DNA from: Echinarachnius parma
Taxonomy: Eukaryota > Echinodermata > Echinoidea > Clypeasteroida > Echinarachniidae
Direction of reading: 5' to 3'
Assembly: GCA_037951105.1 (NCBI GenBank)
Contig: JBAMJV010003226.1
Location: 1-64,000 of the forward strand
DNA: 64,000 nucleotides
The position numbers and the translations under genes are program-made. Shown here piece after piece: positions 1 to 11,604 of this stretch. Position 1 is the first letter of the stretch. Each line of letters begins with the position of its first letter. The notes beneath the pieces were generated by a model. It ran no database searches and was not told the origin of the DNA. It saw only the letters and a list, made by a program, of their open reading frames with translations.

Positions 1-159
1 AGTGACTGACGGTCATGACCATGGGTCTTACTAAGTTATACACTTATAAAATTTATAATACATTTTCTATTTTGAGTTGTGAAACAAAACTCAATATTGC
101 AATATTTTCAAATGTATCAAACTTCAACCAACGACAAAGATCTAGACAAAAGAAAGAAA

Positions 160-540
160 TTGGATACGTCGTTTGGGAGCACACCTCCACGTCGACGTCT
201 ACCTCAGCTCCAGGTCGATAATGAATATTCATATCGTGACGTCAGCATGGCCACGCAACGTCACTAGGATTAGAGGGGTTATAATTACAATGAGACCATA
301 CTGCCCATCAGCGATTACGTGGCCTACTGGTCACGCTGTGGGCTTCAACTCTTGTTATGATGGGTTCGAATCCTCTTTTATGACTCTTCTTTTCTTTTTC
401 CATAAATGGTGAGTAGCGGTTTATAATAGTAAATGTATCATGCAGAGTTTCATTATCGATCTGGAGGTGTGCTTCAAACGACGCACCCTTTCACTATCGA
501 CGTGGAGGTGTGCTCCAAACGACGCACCCAAAGAAATGCT
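160..540. repeat. short inverted-repeat element
   Basis: The stretch at about 164-198 (core GGAGCACACCTCCACGTCGA) reappears inverted twice on the right, at about 456-489 and 498-530. This gives a foldback of roughly 380 bp with a doubled right arm. No coding capacity is evident. It may be a small non-autonomous DNA element; target duplications were not recognised. Confidence 0.45.
312..385 (+). repeat. tRNA-like (SINE-type) Pol III promoter remnant
   Basis: A perfect B-box (GGTTCGAATCC, 363-373) lies about 50 bp after an A-box-like TGGCCTACTGG near 320. The acceptor and D stems do not pair convincingly, and a pyrimidine-rich run follows. This fits a decayed tRNA-derived SINE head rather than a working tRNA gene. 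Confidence 0.3.
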
Positions 541-724
541 ATTTCATAGTTTGAAAGTGGTGATGATCATCGGCCATATCAGTTCAGATCATGCAATTTT
601 TGTTGTTCCTTCAGGCTTCACAAAGCAGAACTGGAAAACTTATTTTCTTTTAATTTCAACGTTGTGTTGCTGTGTCTGGTTGCACAAATGTATTGTATTT
701 TTTTCTAAATCATTCTTTTTACAG

Positions 725-824
725 CATAATATACATCCAAGACTGCAACAGAAATCAGAAATCACCATGCCACCCAACCAAGACGCTCAGAAGGAACACA
801 TCAAAAGAGCCAACTACCAAGCAG
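725..824 (+). CDS. putative small first coding exon, unknown
   Basis: A polypyrimidine tract and AG at 723-724 precede about 42 bp of possible 5' leader. An ATG at 767 in good context (ATCACCATGCC) opens 19 codons (start MPPNQDAQKEH, later HIKRANYQA) that end at a GT donor at 825 in phase 1. Gene 1 needs a first exon ending in phase 1, and this would join in frame. However, it does not resemble the first exons of genes 2 and 3, which start MAFG. The HIKRANYQA string looks to me like a motif seen in mobile-element-associated proteins, so it may belong to a repeat. Unproven either way. Confidence 0.25.
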
Positions 825-893
825 GTGTGTTTTGAATTATTTTAGTAATGTTATTTTAAGCTTTAAAAATGGAATTACCAGTGCTCGACACTC

Positions 894-931
894 GCACTGG
901 CCCGCTGGCCCGCTGACCCGCTGGCCCGGGG
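894..931 (+). repeat. short CTGGCCCG tandem repeat
   Basis: Four slightly degenerate copies of CTGGCCCG/CTGACCCG follow one another. The GGCC-rich sequence continues irregularly to about 1000. No gene is seen between here and the element starting at 1227. Confidence 0.5.
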
Positions 932-1244
932 CCAATGAAATTACACCTCGGGCCAGCAAAAATGTGCAAATGCCATATTTTGGTGGCCCGATCGGGCAAG
1001 CATTGACAAAATAAGAAAAATCTTGTTTTCTTCCATGATATGCTCCGATCTATAATCACATGTTTGATTAGAAAAGAGTGATATTTTTAAAAGTAAAAAG
1101 TTTACTTGTGAAATAGAATTTTGGGGCCAGTAATTTTTTTCTTTCGGGACACCAGAAAAAGAGAAGAAATTATTTCAATTGCCCGACCAGGCCACTGACA
1201 AAAAATGTAAGTGAGGAGCCCTGGACTAAAGCCCGGTGCCCATT

Positions 1245-1550
1245 TACCGATCTTGGCCTTGCGATCTAGAGCGATCTTGCCCGAATAGGAGCGATCCCCT
1301 GAGATCTGTTGTTAAGTCGCCAAGTGGGCACCAATGGCCGCACCAGATCGCTGTAACTCGCTTCCGCAAGGGTGGTGTCGCTTGCGGTCGCCGGGGTTTG
1401 ACATGTTCAAAAATCTGGCGACCAGGTCGGTCTCGATCGCATTCGCGGCGATCTGGTGCGGCCATTGGTGCCCACTTTGCGACTTAACGCAGATCTCAGG
1501 GGATCGCTCCTATTCGGACAAGATCGCTAGGGCTAGCGACCTTGGAATCA
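1245..1550. repeat. GATCGC palindrome (arms about 100 bp)
   Basis: Sequence 1249-1352 is repeated inverted at about 1447-1544. Both arms carry CCGAATAGGAGCGATCCCCT or its complement and a CACCAATGGCCGCACCAGAT block. The loop is about 90 bp. Several mismatches indicate some age. It lies just inside the left terminus of the surrounding element. Confidence 0.75.
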
Positions 1551-1928
1551 CATCAGTTCGCAGTGAGTCAGCCTAATTCCATTGTGTACGAGATCTGTTC
1601 AATTTGGCCTCCTTGGGTCATAGATTGGCCCCTATTTTCACCCATTGTCAAGGAATACAATAACGAGGAATTGGCGCTTGTTTGATTCTGAATTTGTTGA
1701 TCAGTCATGGCTAGCCGTTCGAACATTTATTTCCTTTTCTTGATACCAAGAGTTACCATTGCAGCAAATCATTTATTGATATCACCATTCATTTCTTGAT
1801 ATCAAGAAAATATTATTGATTCTTGCAGGGCACCTTTGGAGAGCAGCTTCGCATGACTGAACATTTAATTCTTGATATCAAGAAACCACTTTATGTTGCT
1901 AACCAGGGGCGTCGATCCGTTTTTTGAT

Positions 1929-1931
<3 letters not shown>

Positions 1932-1991
<60 letters not shown>
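1932..1991 (+). repeat. 60-base G homopolymer
   Basis: An uninterrupted run of 60 G follows TTTTTGATATT. It sits inside the TIR element and yields an artefactual polyproline ORF on the minus strand. True length may be uncertain because such tracts are prone to slippage and assembly error. Confidence 0.95.
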
Positions 1992-2149
1992 CGAAATTTG
2001 AAAATTTTCCAGAGTGACCACTGAGAGAGCTAAATGAAACTGTCTTCATTGGGGGGACCCCAAATTTTGGGGACAATAATGGGGGTCCAGGGGGCGGAGC
2101 CCCCCGGGAAGCGTTAGATTTTAGACATTTGCAACTCTCTATCATGGGT

Positions 2150-2868
2150 GTTAATATTGTATTAAATAGTGAACCTATACTCGTAAAGTATTTTGAAAGG
2201 GTATAGCGAGGACAAATTTTGATCCTGTTTACTATAGAGTCATCGATAATAATCTAGGGCATTGGGACTCCCATGAAACTAAAGCAAGGGCGTCAACAAC
2301 TTCTCAAAACTGGAGGGGAGACATTGCGAGGAAGCGAAGCGACCGAGCGGGTGGGAGGGTGTGGGATGGGGTGTCCCCCTCGCCCACAGTAGGGAACTTT
2401 TGTATTTTTTGGGCGTGAAATTGTGCGATTTGGTGCAAACCTGAGACAGAAATGTCACGTAATATAAAGTATATAAGTATGGATTCAAATATACATAGTG
2501 ACAAAGGGAGGGGGACAATCTTCACCACTGTCAAATGTGGGGGACATGATACTTATTCCAATATGATATTCGTTCAGCGGATATGGACCCGAATGACTGA
2601 AAGATATATTTCAGTTTATTTTAATATATAGATGAGGGTTTAATTAACTTCGTTTGAGGTGTGCGTTTGAGAAATACAGCGTTTGAGAAATTACACTGCC
2701 CAACACATTTCGAAATGTGAGTTCACGCGACCAACATGAAACTTGTAATTATGAGAAACTGTCCTTTTTAAACTAGAAAACGGCTATTTTGAAGATTACT
2801 TGTTGATAAATGTGTCTTTCCCCTCTTTCGCATCACTTGATTTTTCTCTTCCTCATTTTCGGAATTAT
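2150..2868. other. non-coding interior of the TIR element
   Basis: This stretch contains a block at 2279-2420 (GCGAGGAAGCGAAGCGACCG, then a GTGTCCCCCTCGCCCAC block) typical of dispersed invertebrate repeats. No ORF has protein-like composition, and no host gene is seen. Confidence 0.4.
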
Positions 2869-3164
2869 GGGGGGGGGGGGGGGCGAAATGATATGTTCGC
2901 CCCAATATTTTCATTGGGGGGGGGGGGGGTGGGGGCGACCGCCCCCCTGCACGCATGCGTGCAAATAGGGACAATAGGAAGTCGCCGTGAGATCGCATAA
3001 TGGGCACCGAAAAGATCGCGTACGCAATGAGATCGGGCTGACTCGCGGCGAACTGGTGCGATTCACACCGAACCGAGATCGCTAGCAACTCTGGCTAGAT
3101 CGCAAGCGAAGATCGCCTAATGGGCACTGGGCTTTACTGTTGGTAACATTGTCCAAATCCTCGA

Positions 3165-3699
3165 AACTTATTTATTTGTCTTCTTGTTGCTAAGCCCCAC
3201 CTCCTACAAAACCCTCCAGAGCAAATTATATTGTTGACCTGCAGTGACATCATTTTGTCAATCACTGGTCACCTACCATGAGATTAACAAAAGATGAAAG
3301 TACAAAAAGAACATCCACACAAAAGCATGCCCTGCATACCTCCATGCAATCGCTTAGACAGTGCTTCTCTTCTGACATAGCAACAGTTATTGTAATTGAA
3401 GTTGTGTGAGTTGGTATTCTATTCAACCGTGTGATGATATTGTGATTAGGCTAATCACAATAGCATGGTAGCTGACCAGTGATTGACAAATGATGTCACT
3501 GCAGGTCAACAATAGAATTTGGTCTGGAGGTTTTTTTAGGAGGTGGGGCTTAGTAACATGAAGACAAATAAATGATAAAATGTTTACAAATATACAAAAC
3601 ATACATGTATTTGGGTCAAACCGTTTACAAATATTGAATGTGTACACTAATACAGATGAATAGAGGTCAACATGCATTTGGGTTGCAGGGCCCCTTTAA
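3165..3699. mobile_element. TTAA MITE, family D (left end lost)
   Basis: Arms at about 3165-3290 and 3460-3580 are inverted copies (AAGCCCCACCTCCTA against TAGGAGGTGGGGCTTAG). The right terminus GCAGGGCCCCTTTAA ends at 3699 in a TTAA. A complete relative lies at 32706-33364. The left end has been replaced by a piece resembling MITE family C (GGTAACATTGTCCAAATCCT near 3141). Confidence 0.7.
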
Positions 3700-3789
3700 A
3701 CTTGGAGATAAATATCACTTTATGGATGACTGAGCACAGAGTAAAGACGAAATGACCCAATTTCCAAAGTCATGAAATGTGTGCATGTA

Positions 3790-5181
3790 CCCTCCCATGC
3801 CATAAGTATTGCAACATGGTGAAATTCGTTACATTTTTGGTAAATGACTTATCTATGTTGTAGCGGTGTTTTGTTCTAAATAATTGAATAGTGACCGACA
3901 TTCCGGTATAAATGGAAGGTGCACATTGTTCACTTTCTCATTCAAGGCCACTGAGTCCCTCATGCACACACCATGGTTAAGACATCCGGGTTATCTAACG
4001 TGCAACGCCGACAAATCGTCGCCCTGAGGGAGGAGGGGGTTTCGGTGGCTCAGATTGCTGAACACTTTCAGGTATGCCGTCAAACGGTGTACAGAGTGTG
4101 TAAACGCCATAGGGAAACACACAATTTTGACAAGCGACCAAGACCTGACAGAGGTAAAAAGACCACACGTCTGGAAGATCGGTACCTCCTGCGTCAAGCT
4201 CGTATAACCCGATTCGAATCTGCACAAACTTTGGCAGCTCACTGGAGCTACAGGATCGGTAGGAGAATCTCAAAGAGGACGACACAAAGATGCCTATACT
4301 CCGACCATCTTCATGCCCGCATTTCCAGGAGGAAGATTCTCATATCTGGTGTCAATCGCCAGAGACGCATCAGGTGGTCCTCCAGAGTTAGGGATTGGAC
4401 GGTGTAGGACTATTAGAGCCACTTCCGGTCTTTTCTGACGAGAGTAGGTTTTGCCTTTCTTCCAACGACGGAAGAGTAAGAGTCTGGCGTGAACCCAACA
4501 CCTCATACGGCCCAAGGAACCTGATCTACACTCAAAGGATTGCAGTTTCAGTCTTGGTTTGGGGGTGTGTCGGCATCTATGGAGTCGGCGATCATGCTGT
4601 CGTGTACGGGAACCTGGATCACGCAAAAATATCGGGAGATTCTGGACTCTCACTTGTTTCCATCCATTGGTAACATCTTTGGCGTCGCGCAACACCCGTT
4701 AATTTTCCAGGATGACAACGCACCGGCACACAGGGCTGCCCAGATGGACCAATGGTATGACGAAAATGGCGTTAGCAGGGTGCAGTGGCCAGAACAATCA
4801 CCAGATGCTAACCCGATAGAGAATCTGTGGGATGCCATCAAGAGAGCCCTCACCAAGGACCGACCAACCACCAGGGAGGGTTTGATCCGCTCTATCTTCA
4901 GGGTCTGGGGCAGCATCACCCAGGAAAGACTGCATGGTCTATACGCGGCTCTGCCAAGGAGGCTGCGCGCCATTGTCAGAAGGCGCGGGTACCCAACAAA
5001 ATACTAGAACTTCATGAACTTTACATGATAAATGACTCTTGACATGTTAATGAAATGTGCCTGATAATAAGATCTTAAATCATGTACTACAAATTAATTA
5101 AAACAACACTTATTATCATGTCTTACATTGCCTCCTGTGTAAAGCATGTGTCTATGTTGCAATACTTTTGGCACGGGAGGG
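3790..5181 (+). mobile_element. Tc1/mariner transposon, 1.39 kb
   Basis: The terminal repeats are CCCTCCCATGCCATAAGTAT at 3790 and the inverted form ending GGCACGGGAGGG at 5181. TA duplications flank it at 3788-3789 and 5182-5183. The same flanking sequence lies uninterrupted upstream of gene 3 near 55080 (GAATGTGTATACTTTG), which confirms both ends. It encodes a broken DDE transposase. Confidence 0.92.
3973..5007 (+). pseudogene. Tc1-type transposase, frameshifted
   Basis: The N-terminal part (start MVKTSGLSNVQRRQIVAL, 3973-4407) has the paired-type helix-turn-helix region (EEGVSVAQIAEHFQVCRQTV). The catalytic core continues in other frames, with SDESRF around 4440, DNAPAH around 4714 and NPIENLWD around 4812. 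These are consistent with a DD34E Tc1 triad. Frame changes near 4390-4410 and near 4625 break the reading frame, so this copy should not make active enzyme. Length and motif order are otherwise normal for Tc1. Confidence 0.9.
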
Positions 5182-6162
5182 TATATACTTTGTGTTGAGA
5201 AAACAAAATTGACACTCAAAGCACAGAGGGTAACCATTTAAATGGAAAGTACATATATGATGACCTTCATTCCAAAAAGGCACTAAATCCTTTTAACTTT
5301 ACAGAAAAGCAGGGTTCGTTGTTCTTTTTGTTTACACATGCATGATACGGGAATATAAAAGTTCCACATTTTGAATTTGATTGTGTAATTTGTCCCCAAT
5401 TTGTTTTCTTTTTTCTAGAGAACTACGTAGATTATTAATATACTGATATATCGTTATAGGGGACCACCACGCAAATAATAACGCAGGGTTATATGTTTCG
5501 GGACCGTTCTTTGATATGAAATAGTTGCCCAACAATATTTGCAAAGGGTTGTTATGGTGTTATTCATAAGCAATGCCATTAATCACCGAAACTCATGGAA
5601 CCATCAGGGCCTCATGGTTCCATAAGCGCTAAACGTTTGCGAGTGCGCCCATTCTATACCCTCGTGCGTTTGGAGACAATAGAACTCGTACGTCCTAGGA
5701 AAAAGACTAGTCTTCTTCTGTAGACTCATATAAAATCACTATTGTATAGTGATGGGGTTTAAAATTATACAATTGTTCGAGAAAAAAAATCTAACTACAA
5801 AGCAGCATCAATCTGTACGGATTAATGCAACTTTCGCCTGCAATGGCGTCATTTGGCCACGCCCCTGCAATCGCGAATTGAAAGGAGCATGGCTGCAAAG
5901 ACATGGAAGACATTTAATATGTTGGAATCATGTACTTGTATGTTATTGTAGTCATTTTTTATTATTAAAAAGTGACTGGAATTTTTACCAAAAAGGATTT
6001 TGAATGCATTTATTATGAAGATTATTTTGTTTGCAGACCACTTTAATATAAAGTGTTACCTTGTCAACAATTGTTCACGGACAATAGCTACCACGTGTGT
6101 GACCATTATATGGAAAGTAATTAAAATACAGTTGTTCTCCAGGCATCTGGCATTCTTCATCA

Positions 6163-6290
6163 ACATCCTCATCTTTATCATCATCATCATCGTCATCATT
6201 ACCGTCGTCGTCTTCTTCGCGATCATCATTAGCTTCAATTTCCATCATCATCATCATTTAAATCATCATCACCATCATCCTCTTTATCAT
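6163..6290 (+). repeat. ATC/CATCAT microsatellite
   Basis: An imperfect ATC tandem array forms the centre of foldback F. It is present in all three paralogous elements. The reverse strand reads as acidic DDD-rich or methionine-rich ORFs, which I treat as artefacts. Confidence 0.85.
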
Positions 6291-6335
6291 TTTTGTCTCA
6301 TGGTTTGCCTCAGCTAATTGTATGTTATTGCTTCT

Positions 6336-6892
6336 TGTTTTGGTATAGAGGGCGCTACACCAAATACTTTTTGTGTGAGATAATGAAAAACTCCGTGTCA
6401 AATTTGAAAGAGCATAATATTTTAATGACAAAATAAACTTTATTTGATCAAAATCGGTTCAGAAGTGGCTGAAATATCCATAAACATAACCATTTGTAAT
6501 AAATGAGGGGCCCCACAATTATTAGAGAATTTTGAACCAGCCGTTAATTTTGTTATTTTAATGCTTCCGCTTTTCACAAATTTCTAGAAGAGGTTTTTAA
6601 ATAGTTGTTGATTATGTCTCTATCGAATCATTATTTCAACAAAACATCACATGCACAATATTTTATTTAAAATGGATGAAACCAATGAGTTTTGAGAGTG
6701 TGCCCTCTTGAGTTGAAACGGCTCTTTTTGAATGATATACAGGCTTTTTACTTAGTCATTTATAATTTGGTATTCCTTTCAAGCATGGAGTTATAACTGT
6801 TAGTTTCTAATGTAATGGTGCAGGTTTTGGTTACTAAAATTAAGTTTGACCAAAACTGTACTCTCTTTACCAAACTCATCTATCCCTTTAAA
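6336..6892. mobile_element. TTAA MITE family A (left end trimmed)
   Basis: The left part starts at TTTTGGTATAGAGGGCGC and the right end is CATCTATCCCTTTAA. The interior shares GTGAGATAATGAAAAACT and AATAAACTTTATTTGATCAA with the other family A copies. Gene 2 lacks it at the corresponding place (GATTCTATAGTTAACTTAAA near 35100), so it inserted into gene 1 after duplication. Confidence 0.8.
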
Positions 6893-7368
6893 CATTATTA
6901 TAGGTAACCAACACAAACAAATGATATTCGTATAAATGAAAGGTACTAGTTTTAGTACTACATTCAACCAACCAAGTTCAGAACAAATAGGTTTCCAGAC
7001 TAATTATATGATTAGAAAATTCGCAACCATACGAGAATGTGTGTACATTGGTCTGCAGAACATGACTACCTATTGTGAAGGTCACACATGTCTTCCGTGG
7101 ATCTTCATTATTGTCTCCAAACGTACACTAAGAACTGGCGCACTCGCAGTCTGTTGGCGCATACAGAACCATGAGGCCCTTATGGTTCCGTAAGTGATGG
7201 TGATTAATTGTGTGATTAAAAGTGTGAGACATTTATTCAATATAAAACAACGGTACCCAAACACATTTACTTAACTTGTGGTGGTCCCTGTTAATCAGTG
7301 ATAAATATCAGCTACCGCCATGACAGCATCGATGAAGTCAAATCAAATCATAACATGATATATTCCAG

Positions 7369-7589
7369 TTGGTCCTCCGGGCATCTGGCGGTCAGCACGT
7401 CTCACAACCAGTCTCATGACGTGCATTGGTATAGCCTGCGTGATGACCAGTCGGGTCAACATGAGCGTTGCCATGACAGCGATGACCAACAGTAGCTACA
7501 GCACCAACCGTGACGTCACAGACAACATGTCGTTGGCGGAGATATGTCCTGCTAGGGGGGACGAGAACGGCACGGAATCGGGAGTCAAA
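7369..7589 (+). CDS. gene 1 exon 2 (helix 1, first lumenal loop)
   Basis: The acceptor is TATTCCAG at 7368 and the donor GTAAGT at 7590. The exon begins two bases into a codon and ends in phase 0. It encodes GPPGIWRSARL, helix 1, RVNMSVA and a loop with N-glycosylation sequons (NSS, NMS, NGT). An internal ATG at 7416 is not the likely start because the open frame and splice acceptor extend upstream identically in all copies. Confidence 0.9.
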
Positions 7590-10500
7590 GTAAGTTACGG
7601 GGAGTTACTCACTTGTTTATTGTTGTTGTTGTTTTATTTCATTTCTGACTACTTTCTACTACTTTGACCCCCAAAACAGACATCTAAAATAAAAACAAGA
7701 CCAAATAACCAATGTTTTATCTCTTTTCAGGAAATTATATTTCTATATGCTTGGTCAACAAATCACGAAAATAACAAATTTTCGGGCTGACATACACAAA
7801 CAAAAGGTCATTTGACTTCGTAACGGTAGGTCCGATTTTCGAAACATGTAATTGTAAAAGATGCGCAAGACTGAAAGGGGTAAAGGGATACATTCGATGA
7901 CATGTGCCAAAAGTGATATTAGTTGATAAAATGTACAATTTTGTGATCTGAAATGTCCTCGAAGTAATTTTTGAAGAAAACAAATACACGTTGTTAAATG
8001 GCAGAGTTATGAGCATAAGTGCTAAGTGATATTCGCTACTACTCACTGCTCTGAATTTGTACACAGTTATACATTTCCGGTGATAATACAAAAAAAAGGA
8101 CCAAATCATTTAAATTTGATCGTCAATAATCTTCGTAAAGAAAGGGAAAAACTAAAAACCGGAATCTGTTCCATTCTTTTGTTGGCTATACAAATACACC
8201 AAGGTATGAATGAACCACTAGTCATAGAGTTTTACGGTAAGTTGTGTGGATGGGGATGATAGATACCTTTAAAAACCTGTATCTACATCCGTAGATGAAT
8301 ACATGACAACTGTTTAAACATCTTCTCACCTCCATTCACTTCAAGATTTTTCTTGGCGTTTTATCTCTCAATAAGGAAGGCGAGTTTCCGTGGGACACGC
8401 ACACCCAGGAGCTCATCCTGGCCGCCTTCTTCTACAGTTTCTGCGCTCTGCAAATCCCCATCGGGATCCTCGTGGACGCAGTGCCCAGAGCTTGCCCGTG
8501 GGTGATCGGCCTTGGCTACGGTCTGTCCTTTGTGTGCACGCTGCTGGTTCCTGTGGCGGCCCGCTCGGGCTCGGTCGCGGCCCTGCTGGCCGTGCGGATC
8601 ATTGCAGGCTTCGCAGAGGTGAAATACTAATAACCCCTTTCTCTCAAAATGCACTAGATATATACAACATCCACAGCTTTAGAGGACACACCTTATTTAT
8701 GTCTGTATAGTTTTGTTTACAGATATTTTTCTTTTAGTTTATACAGTCAAATTATTGGAGGCACGTACATGCCCTGTTCCCACCCCACTACTGTAGCTAA
8801 CTAAGTTACAAGAGATGATGGTGGTGGTGGTGGTGGTGGTGGTTCTGGCGAGGGTGTAAGTGAAGATGATGAACTTGGTGTATAGATGCTATAGATGGGA
8901 CAAAACCCATAAATCCACTTAACATGATTAAAACGATAGTTGAGTTTTGGTAAAGAAAGTACAGTTTTGGTCAAACTTAATTTTAGTAAGCAAAACCTGC
9001 ACCTTTACATTACAAACTAATAGTTATAACTCCATTATGCTCGAAAGGTATACAAAATTACAAACGACTAAGTAAAAAGCCTGTTATCATTCAAACTAAG
9101 AGCCGTTAAAACTCAAGAGGGCGCTCTCTAAAAACTCATTGGTTTCACCCATTTTTAATATAGGTTTTCCCAGTCAATTTCGCTATTTTTTCATGCAATT
9201 TCACATCAGCAGCATTCAATTTCACCAAATCCGCGTCTGGATCGACATATCGTCATTCAAATTCGTTTTTAGTCATTCATATTAAGTAACGGAGCAACCA
9301 ATTTCACACTAGCGTCATGCCAATGTAAGCGATGGGCGCTCATTTTCGTTAATGGTCATTCAATTTCATCTCTAGCAGTCTCCAGTCTCATTTCGGTCAT
9401 TCAAATTCGCGCATGGGCAAACAAGTTCATTATAATTTCATTCAAATTAAACATGTACAGTGGAAATGTTAGGATACGTAACATCATGGTATATAGTACA
9501 GTTATTTCGTGCATGGGCAATCAATAAACAAAACATGATGGAAATAAAGATTCAGATTATTAAAAAAATATAATGATAAAATAAAGATCAGATGATGACA
9601 AATAAGAAAATGTGATGAAAATAAAGATCAAAATGATAAACTAGATATCGCATGATGATAGAGTAAAGACATGATGAACGAATAGAGGTAAAATAAAAAG
9701 AAAGCACAATGTGAAATGAATATAAAATTATTGAAAATTGACAAACAAATCTATAAAACAAAATGTGACTGATGAATATCGAAAAGTGAAGATTAAATGT
9801 TGAAAAGTATATCTGAAAAGGAAAAGATATAACACGATGAAATGGTCGAGACTATGTAAGGAAAAGAACGGTGATGATGATTTGATTTAAAAGAGAAATC
9901 AAAGTCATCGTATGTCATGTATGTGTGTGTGTGTATGTGTGTGCGTATGTATGGTTGTATACATGCATGTAAATATGTTTATGTGTGAGTACGTATGGAT
10001 GCTGTTTGTGTAACTTAAATCGAATGAACATTTCTGGAAATTGGTCACTCATTAACGAAATTGAATGCACAAACGAGCGATTGTCAAGCTTGCCGTATTA
10101 AATTGAATGCCCATTTGTTGAAAATAGCGCCCAATGATGAAATCGAATGCCCATTTGCGAATTTGAAGTTCGCGAATTGACATTTGAGTGCCCATATACG
10201 AATATGCATGCTCGGAATATGAATTTGAATGACCAAAGCCACTCCTCCACGGCAATTGCACGAATTTGAATGCACATAAACGAATTTGGGCGCGTAATGT
10301 TGGAAATTGGCCGGGAAAACCTATTTTAAAAATTGTACATGTGATGTTTTTTTTAAATGAGGATTAAATAGAGAAATCCTCAACAACTTTTTAAAAACTT
10401 CTTTTTGTAATTTTGGGAAAAGTGTAGGCATGTTTTTATTTTTTTCAACGGCTGGTTCAAAATTATTGAATTATTGTTGGCCCCACAATAATTAAAAATA

Positions 10501-11573
10501 ATTATATTTATGGATATTCCAGTCTCTGAACCGATTTTTATAAAAAAAAGTTTATTCTGTCATTAAAATTGTATTCTCCTTCAAATTTGACACTCAGTTC
10601 ATCATTACCTCATAAACGTATTATTTCGTGCCGCGCCCTCTGTACCAAAACTATCCATTTAAGTGGATTGCATATTAGTAGTAATATCAACAAGAGTGCT
10701 TCACAGGATAAATCTGTTCAAGCAAAATAACAGTATTGGGAAATGCCCCACACACAATAACGAAAAATATGCTTCTACCACCTACCATGTGAACGAATAT
10801 ATCATAACGTATGTGAATTGGCAAAAACTGCTATAAAATTGACTATTTGAGCAACAAAAATGTCTTGAATATTTTTGTTTTACAAAGATTAAATTCAACC
10901 GCGTATATGTTGCATAGAAAAGCAATGCAAGCGCACGTCGTATGCTTGCTTGTCGACTATTACCCAGTCCGGCGGAGAGGTGCGAACGAGCGGTGAATGT
11001 AGGCTCAATTTTAACGGCATGCTAGCGGCGTGAATAACGATACTTAAGTACAGATTTTAACATAAAGGCCTGTTTATACTATTTCAACACTATTGATTAA
11101 TTATTTTAGCCAATATAGAAGCTTTCGGTCACTTCCCCAATACTATTACATATATCTAATCTGGCTACAAAAGTCAAAATCAGGACAAATGAAAATATCA
11201 AAATTACTTCAGAATACATGATATATCAACGGGCTATAAACATCAAACTCTTTATAAAGGTTGTAAACGTCTTATTATATTCATCATGTATATTTTATTA
11301 TCGCAGAGTGGTTCGTATCCCAGTATATACTCCCTAATGTCGAGATGGGCTCCTCCTGCTGAACGAAGCACACTTCTAGCCATCGTATACATGGGTAAGT
11401 ATAGCTGTTGGCGTCCGTTTATATAACATGCGCTCTTTTCAGAGAAAGCCATTTGTTTCGTGCGCTTCTTCAACATTTCTCGAGTATTGTTGTGCTTGTA
11501 GAATAAACTGAATGATCTATAACGGGTAAGTTATTTCGAATCAGCCATTTTTTTTAATTTGTTGGTGACTTAG

Positions 11574-11604
<31 letters not shown>

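Larger units (their letters stand above)
1227..3136. mobile_element. 1.9-kb non-autonomous TIR element rich in GATCGC
   Basis: The left end TAAAGCCCGGTGCCCATT (1227) matches the inverted right end AATGGGCACTGGGCTTTA (to 3136). The interior holds many GATCGC words, a 200-bp-scale palindrome, a 60-base G run, a GGGGTCCAGGGGGCGGAGCC type stretch near 2085-2105 and a second G-rich zone at 2869-2935. No transposase ORF is present; the proline- or glycine-rich ORFs here are homopolymer artefacts. Superfamily is uncertain. Confidence 0.6.
5455..7295. mobile_element. foldback element F upstream of gene 1 exon 2
   Basis: The left arm (about 5455-5690, starting AGGGGACCACCAC) recurs inverted at about 7095-7295 (ending GTGGTGGTCCCT). 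Shared blocks include GGAACCATNAGGGCC, GTTTGGAGACAATA and GCGCACTCGC. The middle holds an ATC microsatellite and a nested MITE. Equivalent elements sit at the same place in gene 2 (34207-35510) and gene 3 (57400-59035), so insertion predates the duplications. The end sequence TTAAAGGGG in other copies suggests TTAA targeting. Confidence 0.75.

Noticed and set aside
1891..2145. 84-codon minus-strand ORF with polyproline
   Set aside because: It is the translation of the 60-base G run; no other protein-like feature.
6056..6257. Minus-strand acidic (DDDD/MMMM) ORFs conserved in three places
   Set aside because: They translate the ATC microsatellite in the foldback element. Conservation is explained by duplication of the element.
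7416..7418. ATG as translation start of gene 1
   Set aside because: The frame continues upstream to a good acceptor at 7368, and the homologous exon in genes 2 and 3 is preceded by a separate ATG exon with matching phase.
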